Positions 37,601-49,600 of a DNA stretch of 64,000 bases are shown here, one piece after another. The position numbers were made by a program, and so were the translations under genes. This DNA comes from Dendrobium chrysotoxum. Its lineage: Eukaryota > Streptophyta > Magnoliopsida > Asparagales > Orchidaceae. The DNA lies in NCBI GenBank assembly GCA_019925795.1, contig CM034305.1:71598573-71662572 (forward strand). The letters are read 5' to 3'. Every line of letters starts with the position of its first letter. Within the stretch, counting starts at the first letter, position 1. Below the pieces are notes generated by a model, which made no database searches, was not told the origin of the DNA, and saw only the letters and a program-made list of their open reading frames with translations.

Positions 37601-40600
37601 CCAACCCAGACCTTCCCTCTCAGACTCCTTTAAAGCCCAACGCCAACCTCCGACCTCTTCTGCAAGCCCATTCACCTTAAGCCGAAAACCCTCCCCACCT
37701 TCCCCAATCTTTCGATCCATAGAGAGAGAGAGAGAGAGAAAGATAGAGAGAGATTTCTCCTACCTCCCTCGCAAGCTCTGACTTCCCATATCCATCAACG
37801 ACATTCCCTTTTCCTGTCAGATAGGAAGTTATGACATTTTGATCAGAAAAAAAGGGTGGAGCTCGCCCGCTGTGAAGTTAACTTTCGCCCTTTCGCAAAC
37901 TTGTTCGGCTAGATCCCGTAAGTCCACTTGGGTAGAAGTGAGGGAGATAGAGGATCTAGCTATATGTAAGATTTAACTGTGCCCTATATCTTGTTTGAGG
38001 GGATTTCACCTAAATCCTGCTTAAATCCACTTTAATGCTGTTCAAAATTTTGCATAAATTTCGTAGCCCATGAAGCCACCGAACTCTAATGAGGGAATAG
38101 AGGGTTTAAGCTGATTGTGAAATTAGGATTAACAAGATTAAGTGTAAATCCTACTCAGATTTTGCATAAATCCTATTAACAGGATTTAGCATTAATCCTA
38201 TTCAATTCCTACATAAATTTTGTAACTTGATAATCCACTTAAATCCTGTTCTAATCCTGCTTAAAACCTATTAATTAATTATAATTAATTAGATTTAATT
38301 ATAATTAATTATTTTAAATTATAATTAATCATGTATTAATCATAATTAATTAAACCTAATTATAATTAATTATCTTTAATTTTGATTAATTATTATTACT
38401 TGTAGTTAATCATTTTAATTATAACTAATTTTAAAAAAGGAAGAGAATAAATGATCTCTTGCCTCGATCTGCGTGCCAACTCCACCACCGGTCCACTTAC
38501 GAAGGTATAAATTTCTAATTTAAAATCCCGCTCTCGACGCTTGCGGTGAGCCAGCAAACCTCCCAACGTGCTCACGTAGCACGGTGGGAGGGAAACCGGT
38601 GCGACGCTTGCGACGAGGCGGGTAATCCCCGGAGCGCTCACATAACGTGAGGGGGATGAAAAATAAGTACCCTTAAGTGCTCATGTAGCGTATTAGGGGA
38701 AATCAAACTGTCGTCTTTTAAACAGGTGCTCGAGACCCTTAAGCACTTATGTAGCGTAGCGGGGATTTAAGAAAATGCGGCCGTGGTGTCACCCGACATC
38801 TACCTGAAGCGCTCATGTAGCGTGGAGGGGAAGGTTGTCTCTTGGTTTTTCCCCTAAACAGGAGAGACGTTGGGAGGCTGTCGAAATTCAGAGCAAATGC
38901 AGGGGACCTAACTTAAACAAGGGGTTGGACATTTGAACTTAAGCAAGGACTTGAATAAAAAGGACCGCAGGGGATTTGATTTGATTGAAAAGGACAGCAG
39001 GGGACTTGATTTGACTAAAAAGGATAACAGGGAACTTTGTTTGGACTTGATTTGAACAATTAAATGGACTAAATGCGAACTTGAATGGTTAAATAAAAGA
39101 CTTAATTCAAACTTGATTGGACCAAAATGACTTAAAGGAACTCAAAATCAAATGAATTTGAACCTAAGTAAATGATCATGAACATCATTACATGGAACTC
39201 AAATGTGCATGGATTATAGGGGACATGGACATGCAACCGAACTTGAATTATTTGGACAGCAGGGAACTTGAATCCAAATTGAACTCAAATGAATACAATT
39301 AGAAAAGAATACAAAAGAAACTAAGTAATTAGACTTGAACATGAAGGGACTCAAACTGAATGCGACTTGGACTACTTGGACAAACAACCCTCTTGCAACA
39401 TATCCATGAAGACGAAAAGACAAACAAGTTCGATCTTAGAATGTGAGTTCTAGTAATTTTGGTGCCCAAAAAAAAAAAGTCACTGTAGATATGCTGAAAC
39501 CCCTTCAAATGAAAAGGCCTGATTTGGAGGCACTTGATGCATCTCAAAGGCGTCTCAGGTCCATTGTTTAAAATTGCGCAATATGAGGCTCGCCTTGAGG
39601 CCCGCCTTAGCGCAATTTCAGTAAAAAATGCCTCGAGACTTACGCCTCGACCTTTTTTTATGAGGCTTACGCCTCATCTTGGATGAGGCCCGCCTTAAGG
39701 CGCGCCTCGCCTCGCTGGCATGAGGCGTACGCCTCACTCTATTTCTGAATTTTTTTATTTAAAACTTTCCTAAATCTTATACGAAAGCCCCAAAAAATAT
39801 TATATGCTACTTTTATGCAATTCATATATTTTATATTATTTTGTTCCTATAATATTTGGATTTCAATTCTATTTCTCATCATTTTTCATTTAGCACTTTC
39901 CATCTTATACAATTTTTTATTTCGTATGTATGTAAATTTGTTACTTCATAGTTCATTAGAAAGATAATATGTCATCATTTAACATATTATTTGGATATTA
40001 TATAAAAAATCACTTTTAACTTTTATTTTGACTTTACGCAATTTTTAGATTTTGAGGCTTACGCCTCAAAACGCCTTGAGGCTTACGCCTCGCCTCACGA
40101 ACGAAAAACGTCTCAATACCCAATTACGCAATTTTAAACCTTGCTCAGGTCTGAGACAATGCCTAAGAAATTCTAACCTGTGCCAAGTGACATTTGGAAG
40201 GAGAAAAAGTAGAATAAAACAAGCAGGGGAATGTGTTTGCCCCTCTGGTTCTTGGAAGCATGAGAAATAGAATCTTACTAATAATTCTGAGGGACTATGT
40301 TGCACTGATGATTGCAAAAGTGATAAATAAGAAGAAAGAGATATTGACATTAGAAAACTTAGAGGATGATTAATTGTGACATTTGCCAACCATGCAAGCA
40401 AGTGCACAAGGACTTATGCTGAAATCCCTATGTACATGATCTGTTTGTAGGCATATGAACAATGAAGATATTGACTTGTTCACAGGAAGCGATGGCAATT
40501 TCATTTGCAAATCATCTAGCAACATAGCAAAAAGGCATATGGTGTATACAATAGATTGCTTGCAAGTGACAACTAAGATAAACGATGAATGCAATAATCT

Positions 40601-43600
40601 CCATGCGGTCGACCTCTGCTTACAAACCAATTAACACACAACCTGCAAGCAGAGGAGAACACATTTGTAATACATGTGAGGTTTTATGGATCACTGTGGG
40701 AGATCAGGCCTACAAATAGAAGGGAAAGTTTGTAGTGGTTATCAGGAATATAGTTGTAATGCACACAGCACATCATATAAGGGCAAGGATTTTTACATTG
40801 CAATGCATACAACATCCCTACAAGCGACACTAGAAGAGTTGCAATGAGTACAATGACACCCCTACAACCAACATCAATCGAACAACATAGCTTCTCGCAA
40901 ATTTGCCTAGTGGAGCTCACAATGAATGCAGTAATGCTCCTACAGTCAACAACCATCCAGGGGAAGACAAATACACAGATCCCTTGTAAGCAAAAAGTGA
41001 TCGGTTGGTACATCAAGTGCATGCTACCTACCAGCAAGGAATAACCTACAAAGCCTATGAACTCTTACGAATCAATCACTGAAATACACAAGCAAATACA
41101 ACCATTTATCAATCAACATGTATGGAGGAACTGGTGATGGATACAACTCACCTAGCGATTTATGTTAACATGCAACCAACGTTGCAATATCCCTACAGTC
41201 AACATCGACTTGCAAATGAACGCTGCCTACAATTGATAACATTCTCTATAGACGAATACAGAAGTATGCAACAATTGCTTCAATATTCATACAACCTACA
41301 GTAGTACAGCGGCCAATGAATATACCTATCCCCTATAAGCAGAGGGGATTGGATGTGCAACAAGTGCAACGAAAGAATTCAAGTATAAGAGTTCTAACAG
41401 GCCACTGTAGAAGACCCGTTGTACACCCAATCTATTGTCCACAAACAAAATACAAAGTGAATACATCACATAAGAGTTCCTACGAGCTGTTGTAGAAGAC
41501 TTGCTATACACACTAGATGCCATCTACAAACAAAAATGTCAAAGGACTACAATAAGTGCAAGCTCCTAAAAGCTACTGTAGGAGATATACCATGCCCATA
41601 AAGTGCTATCCTTGAACAAATATAGAAGACCTTCAATAAGTGCAAGCTCTTATGAGCCGTAGCAGGAGATTCATTGGTGCATAACAAGCTACCTGTAGAA
41701 TAATAAGCAGTGCGCGACAATCTACCTATATGAAACAAGCAGATAACCAATATAACGCCGCACCACCGGATCTGTAACTATATACAAGCAAACAGAAGGC
41801 GTGTACGAGCTTCCAAATAAAATGCTGCAAACGTATGTAGAAATACAGTAGATGTAAACTCCTACAGGTCGCTAAAGAAGAGCCGTCAAATATCTAAAAA
41901 TACCCCCGCACATTCACTATAATATGTATGCACATAGGTACACAGAAGGGGATGCATAATACATCCGCATGGGACCCTGCGAGCATGTTGTATTTACACA
42001 CGTGACGTCTAGGGATGTTGCGCGGGTCAATAAATAAATTCAAGTTCAAGCCTGATTTTTCTGTGCGGGTAGATAGGAGTCGACACGGCTCGAACTATTA
42101 AATAGATATACGGTCGTAAGGTCGACTGAGATATTTATTTTATATATTCATATTAGGCCTTCAAGGTCTATGACAAAAAAAAATCATCAACAAAGGCATA
42201 AGGCCTACGAAACTCGATCCTCTGTCGGCAAGTTGATAGAGTCGACAAGGTTCAACCCCGATGATGGCCGTGTTGATAGAAAATCTTAACCGGAGGGGTT
42301 CACAAATATTTCAAAATGCCTCTCAAAAGTCTAAAAATCCCAAAATTCCAAAAAAAATGTCAAATCCAAATGTTTAAAATTGAGACTCAACCATTAATCA
42401 CTTAAAGCTAACCCATCCACCATTCGCAATAGTTTGCCGAGGTGGATAAATTTAAAAATTACTTTAGCTCACATAGAGCTTGTGTCTAGTTGAGAATATC
42501 ACTAGGATTTATCCTCAAATTATCTCCTGCTAGTAAGGACGTGGCACATGTACTCTAGTTGATGGTTTTGCCGCCAAATGGCACCGCAGGATAAACGGTT
42601 ATGATCGGGGCCCTCTGAACCGGGTGGTTTGCTGCTAGATGGCACCATTACATTACGGTTATGGCCGGAGCCCGTATGCTCCCCAATAACATCAAATCAT
42701 TGAGATATGAATCAATAGGATATAATCGATAGGGCATAAAGCCCTCTGTTAGCTAAGGTGGATCCAAATTTGTCCCCTTAGATAAGCATCCACCCTAGGT
42801 ATACAAGGTACCCTTGGACGAAGCAACCCATAACTGTCGACAAGGATCATTCTGTCAGGTTTGGTCGACTACCTATTCTGATTAAGTAGACCAGGGACCA
42901 CAGTGGCCTGGGATGACGAAACCATGGGATCTTGATCGGGACCATCATCCATTCCCCCACCATCTGCTTTAAGTATAAGATGGTGACATTTTCAATTTTA
43001 ATTATCAAATTTCCAATACCCAAACCCATTCTACTACTATATGCTAGATAACACGTATCTTTACGTATCTAATTGACGACTAGCCTTAATTGAAAATTCT
43101 CTCCCATTATCGGGGGGGGAATTAACTATAGGGGCTTGCGCCTATAGGAAACCAGAACTTAGATCATAAAGTCCTCGCAAAATGAGGGCAAAATCTCTGG
43201 GCAGTGTCTTATCTACAAAATCCCAATCTGCCTTCCCAAAATTTATTCCAGAACTTAATTCGTTAAAAACTCCCCCAAAAAGCAACAAGGGAGGCCGGGG
43301 CCGAATTTTCAGTGCCCACAGAATCATAAGCTACAGCAAAATCTAATATCGTACTGCCACCTTCATTAGCGTTTCAAACCCATAGCTACCATGAATGCTT
43401 TTAAAATCTTCTATCACTCTATCAACATGTCCTTTTTAATCTCCTCCAATTTAAACTCTTTCTTTAAGAGATATTCTTTGTATTAAAACAACACCTATGC
43501 CGGTGTTAGAATGATTTGTCTCAATAATCAAATGTTTAGTGGAATCAGGTAATGTTGAGATTGGAGTTGATGTCATGACAAACATGAGTAGTAAAAGTAT

Positions 43601-46600
43601 TAGAGGCATTAATATCCCCATTTAAAAACATCCTTTTTAAGGATGTTTGTTAATGGAGCAGCAATACAAGCATAGTTAGATGTAAAATGACGTTAATACC
43701 TTGTTAACCCCAAAAAAGAGCAGAGCTGGTGTATAGATGAAGGAATAGGGCAATCACTCTTTGCTTTAATTTTATCGGGATTCATCTGAACAATACCAAA
43801 AGGGACAATATGACCTAAGTATTCAATGTAGGATTTACATAATTGTCATTTATTTAGATTAAGAAATAAGTGGTGTGTAACTAAGCATTGAAAAAAAAAT
43901 AATGACAAACTTGTAAGGATTAGAACAAAAAAATTTGATTCATTAAAGATTGGAAGGTAGATGGTGCATTAGTTAGGCCAAAAGGCATAACTAAGAAGTT
44001 GAGATGGTTGCAATGAGTACAAAAATTTGTTTTATGAATGTCTTTTGGGTGCATACAAACTTGATGGAAGCCTGAACGAATATCAAGTTTAGAAAAAAAA
44101 GAGAGGCACCATATAATTCATTTAAGAGTTCATCAACTATAGAAATAGGGAATTTATCTTTAATAGTTAAAGCATTAAGAACAAGATAATCAACACAAAA
44201 ATGCCAAGTACCATCGCATTTTTTGACGAGAAGTATTAGACTGGAGAACGGGCGATAACTATGATGAATAACTCCTATTTGTAGCATTTTAGGGACAAAG
44301 TGTCCATTGAATCTTTTTGGAAATGAGGGTAGCGATATGGGCGAATATTAACGAGTATGGATTGTGGTGGTAAATTAATATGGTGATCAATCGAACGTAG
44401 AGGAGGTGAACCTTGTCCTGTCTGAAAGACGTGTTTAAAATGCCATATTAAACCTAAAATAGAATTAGGCAAATCATTGGTGATGTAAGAAAGTGTGTTG
44501 TATAAAGAATTATCGAGGGACAGAGTCTCATTATTTAAAAGTTCAACTTGGATGGTGAAAACTTGTATCAGGAGATGAGAAATAAATGTTCGAAACTGGT
44601 TAAAAGAAATTGAATTAGGTAACAATTTAGATTCCCTGAATAAAGTAATTGTACGATTATGGTACAAAAAGTGCATAATAAGATCGTGATAGGTTTGGAG
44701 AACGAACCCTAAAGATTAGAGCCATTTCATTCCTAGAACAATATCAGCGCTATGGATGGCAAGAACAAATAAGTCTAAGGAAACTTGATAACCTTACATA
44801 GAAATTGGGACTTGAGAATATTTTGAATTGCATGTTTAAAAATTCCCATTTCCCACCAAGACTTGGAATGGCTTAATAGTTTGTGTTTGAAGATTGAGAT
44901 GATGAATGGGAGTGTCTTAGAATAAAATTATGAGTACTCCCACTATCGATTAGGATATGAACATCATGATTGTTAAAGGAGCTGGTTAATTGAAAAGAAT
45001 GTGGATTAAATTGTCCTGCTAAAGCCTTTAAACTGATTTCAAGAGATAATTCAGATGTATTAAAATCTGGAGTAGGAGAACCAAGATCAACCGAATTGTC
45101 ATTAGTTTTTCCAAGTAAAAGATAAAAATTATTTGGGCAACGATGTTGAGGGCCAAATTTATCATCACAATTTAAACAATGTCCTTTGTCACAACAAAAT
45201 TGAATTTCGGTGGGGGAAAGTTTTTGAATAGGAAGTGAAGGTGTTTAAGTGGAAAGAGTAGGTGGTGGGAAAGGAGTGGTGGGTGATGGGTTGAAGGAGT
45301 AAGGCGTTTTGGCTGAATGCAAATTAGGATGTATTTTGCGCCAATGGGATGATGGAATGAATTTTGATTCATGTCGCTGAGCTAAATCCATGGTATCTAA
45401 AGAGAGTGCAAGGTTTGGAAAGTAAAAGTTTCCTACATAATTCTTGTTTAACGCCAGAATAAAATAGCTAATTAGCGTAGAGTCTGATAAATTAGGAATT
45501 TTAAAAGCAAGATTTTGAAAAGAAGTTTGAAATTGTAGAGCATAAGAAGTTTGTGTTAATTTCGATAGATTGCCATGCAAATCTTCATAAGAGGAGATGT
45601 CAAAACGTTGTTGTAAAGATATCATGAATTCAGGCCAAGAAGGATTTTGGTCTTTCATAGCAATCCATTGATACCATATAGCCATAGGGTCTTTGAGATG
45701 AAACAAAGCAATGTGAACTTGATGGCAATTCAGAGTAGAATGACAATCAAAATATTTATGAGCCTTAAAGATCCATATTTCCACATTAGATCCATTAAAG
45801 AAAGTTTGATTTTCGTGTTTTTATGGAACCAAAAACTTAAGAAAACTGGAGGCTGCTGTTGGGAAGATGAACGGGCAAATGAACCCAAGATTCCGGCGGA
45901 CGGCAGTGGTTCCTGTGAAGGGGTTGTGTGGCCGTCCATGCAGAGGCTGTCAAGGGGCTTGTCCATGAAGTCCATGAAGACTTGAAAATGTTGTAGCGTG
46001 GATCCAATGAATGCGAATTGCATGTTGGTTTGCTAAAATGATTTCTGGATTTCTGAAAATTGGGATTCTTGATGTGTTTGTATGAAACGCAACTCATCGA
46101 CATGATAGAAATTCTTCATGATGAGTGCATATGTGAAACCGGATAGCCAAGGAGGGAAAATGAAATGGTACCAAGAAGAGTTGAAGTGGTAGGGATTCCG
46201 GAAATTGGCGAACTATGAGCTGCAGGAAGGCTGTGGACTGCAGAATTTGGGAAAAACTGGGAAATGACAACTGAGGAAACCGAAAAAATGAAGGTGGCTG
46301 GTTGGACGGAAGATGGAGAGCATTTGCTGGATAGAAGGGTGAAATGGAGGGCATGTTCTTGCAGGGAAATGTGACTGGAAGGTGGGTTTACTGGAGGGGC
46401 GGCTGACTAGAAGAAGGAGTTGGTAGGCTTGGAAGCGACAAACTGAAGGTAGTGGGCGGAAGGATGACTGGGGTTGGAAGGCTTGTTGACTAAAGGCAAC
46501 GGGCTAAGTGGAGAAGAAGGAAAGTGCGGTTAATTCAACAGAAGCACCAAGTTGTTATGCTTCTTGATATAGCAAGAAGCGAAGACACCTTTCAAATAGG

Positions 46601-49600
46601 TGCACTCCAACAAAAGAAGAGAAAAGCATAAATTCTTATTCCATAGAAATGTTTACAGCCATTTGAGTACTATTTATAGACAATTAAGTGAACCAAATCC
46701 ATTGAGTCCTTTATTAGACCGACTGGGCTAAATTGTAAATAAAAAAAATGTATTGAAACTTTATTTAGGAATACATATAGTGCTTGGCAGCTTGCTGTCT
46801 ATTTTTGTGGAGATGTGTTTATGTCCAATTTTCTCCCTCTTCGTTGATAAACCTTTATAATCATCTTTTTGTCTTTTGATTGTTCTTCCAAGTATTTAAC
46901 CCAATTATTGTAATGCTCCAGATTGTCTTTATATCTAATTGAATATGTTGTTGCTTAACAGATGGCTACAGTGTTCAAGCAATGATCTTTCTCTCGTTCA
47001 TATTTTATGCATTCATTTGATTCTCTATAAGCACGACCAACCATATCTTAGCGAGTATGATGTTGAAATTGATGCTTGTACTCTAAAATATTCCTTAGGC
47101 ATCTTGAAAACTTTTTAGACCTTCTGGAAGATTTTGAAAGGCTCTAAAATGTTTTAGAATATTCTGCAATGTCTAAAAAATTTCTTGATTTTTGGTTCAT
47201 TTTCTTGAAGCACTTCTCATTTTAAGCCCAAAACATCAGACCTCCCAACTTGCAATAGTCTTTAAGCAACTCACATCAACAACCATAAACAATCCCTCTG
47301 CAATCCAAAGGGGAACTCAATCGTCTACTTCACTTTGCAAAACCATGCCCATCCCAACCAACAGGAAAATTTGTTAACTTTTTTTTCTTGTTGCAGGATT
47401 AATTACACTTATTTGGGTAGTTGTGTTCCTAGAGACTATTAAGGATCTCAAGCCTTTATTAGGCATGCCTACTACATTTTTGTACGATTAAAACCCCATA
47501 TAATTAAATAAGTGTAATGATTTTAATGTTGAAAATCATCTATGAAGCATTAGAACCTCTCAATAAATGTATGGCTTCCATAGTAGACCTACCCGGCATG
47601 AATCCAAATTGATTTTGAGAAATATTAGCATCACGCCGCAACCTACGCTCCATAAATCGCCCCCATAGTTTTAAAGTATGACACATTAACTTAATTCCTC
47701 TATAATTCGCACAATCTTGTGCATCACCTTTATTCTTAAAAATAAGAATTAACACCCTCATTCTCCACTCGTCTGGCATCTTTTTTGTCTTCAAAATGGT
47801 ATTAAAAAGTTTAGTAAGCCAAGAAATTCGTTCATCTACTAAGCATTTCCACACCTCTATTAGAATATCACCAGGTCCAATAGCTTTTCCACCCTTCATT
47901 TTCTTTAAAGCCTCTCTAACTTCGGTTTTACTAATACGCTGATAAAAACAAAAATCTTTATTTTTAGTTAGGGATCTAAGGTCACTAAAGTCAATCGTTT
48001 TTTTACATTCTTCATTAAAAAGTTTAGCAAAATATGTCATTCACCTTTGTTGAATATCATCTTCTAAGAAAATTATTTTTTGATCTTCATCCTTAATACA
48101 CTTCACTTGAACTAAATCTTTAGTACTCCTATCTCTTTGTTTGGCTAACTTATACATATATCTTTCTCCCTCCTTAGTATCTAATCTATTATATAAATCA
48201 TTAAAAGCTAAGATCTTTGCATGGCATATTGTTTTCTTGGATTCCTTACGTGCCTCTTTATATCTTTCCCAATTATCATAATTTTTACATTTAAATATGA
48301 TATTTATTGATTTAGAGAAAACTTATGATAAAGTTTCAAGAGAAGTGCTATGGAGAGTTTTAAAAAAGAAAGGGGTTAATAATGCTTATATTCAAGTCAT
48401 TAGAGGCTTGTATGCTAGAGCTGTTACATGTGTTCAAACATAAGGTGGTTCGACCAAGTATTTTCCAATTTCAGTTGGATTACATCAAGGATCAGCCTTA
48501 AGCCCGTATCTTTTTCCTTTAGTCATGGATGCTCTTACTAGTGATTTGTAAGAAAATGTTCCCTGGTGTATGCTTTTTGCTGACGATATTCTTCTCGTTG
48601 ATAAGACTAAATAGGGAGTTGAAGGTAAACTTGATCTATGGAGGTCAATCTTAGAGTCTAAAGGTTTTTATTTGAGTAAATCTAAAACCAAATATATGGA
48701 GTATAATTTTAGTAGTAATAGATCTAATGGAGGGTTTGTGACTTTGAGCGATCAAGTCATTAATAAGAGTACACATTTTAGATATCTTGGGTTTATTATT
48801 TAGAGTGATGGTGAAATAGATGGGGATATTATTAGTAGAATTCAAGTTGGATGGTTGAAGTGGAGGAATGCATCGGGCTTGTTGTGTGCTAGAAATGTAC
48901 CACTCAAACTTAAGGAAAAATTCTATAAGATGGTGGTTAGACCTGCAATGCATTATGGCGCAGAATGTTGGCCATTAAAGGAGAAGCATAATATTAAGTT
49001 AAGTGTTGCAGAGATGAGGATGCTTAGGTGTATGACTGGCTTTACTCTAAGAGACAGGATACGAAACAAGCATATACTTGAAAAGGTTGGAGTTGCTCCA
49101 ATGGCAGATAAGATTAGAGAGAGCCTTCTTAGATGGTTTGGTCACATAAAACGGCAACCTTCCAATGACCCAATCAGGAGAGTAGATATATTAGATTTGA
49201 TATATGTTAAGAAAGGTAGAGGTATACCTAAAAAGACATGGTTAGAAAATATTAGAAATGACCTTTTTTTATTAGATCTAAATGAGAATTTAATTCTTAA
49301 CAGAACACAATGGAGAAAAAGGATCATGTAGCTAACCCCATATAGTGGGATAAAAGCTTGATGTTATTGTTGTTGTTGTTGTTGCAGAGATGAGGATGCT
49401 CTGGAGGATGAGTGGCTTTACTCTTAGAGACAGGATATGAAATGAGGATATACGTGAGAAGGTTGGAGGAGCTTCAATGGAAGATAAGATTAGAGAGTCT
49501 CCTTGGATGGTTTGGTCACATAAAATGGCGGCTTTCCGATGACCCGATTAGGAAAGTAGACGTATTAGATTTGGCTTTTGTTAGGAAAGGTAGAGATAGA

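Larger units (their letters stand above)
39562..40143. mobile_element. hAT-type MITE, 582 bp
   Basis: Ends CATTGTTTAAAATTGCG (left) and CAAGGTTTAAAATTGCG (right, reverse complement) are inverted repeats with two mismatches. A perfect 8-bp duplication CTCAGGTC flanks the element; both features are hAT hallmarks. The subterminal regions are packed with GAGGCGAGGC-type words and with TGAGGCTTACGCCTCA palindromes; the centre is AT-rich and non-coding. Confidence 0.9.
43336..46360 (-). mobile_element. Decayed Ty3/gypsy element (chromovirus-like), 3'-truncated
   Basis: Minus strand from high to low coordinate: gag (46350-45245), zinc knuckle (about 45180-45120), protease region (about 45100-44700), RT (44680-43560) and the beginning of RNase H (to about 43340). 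Integrase is missing: homology stops in RNase H at about 43336. Stops and frameshifts throughout. A TATA-like word at 46671-46680 and a TTGGTGCTTCTGTTG word near 46545 suggest the 5' LTR above. Clade is inferred from gag and RT style. Confidence 0.75.

Noticed and set aside
37731..37752. GAGA-type simple repeat as a functional GAGA-factor site
   Set aside because: Short purine repeat inside an unexplained region; no supporting context.
40066..41750. Several 60-117 codon ORFs on both strands
   Set aside because: No domain, overlapping each other, and built on MITE ends and degenerate tandem repeats.
46661..46690. Promoter of a host gene at the TATA box
   Set aside because: It lies on the minus strand ahead of a decayed gypsy gag, as expected of an LTR promoter.
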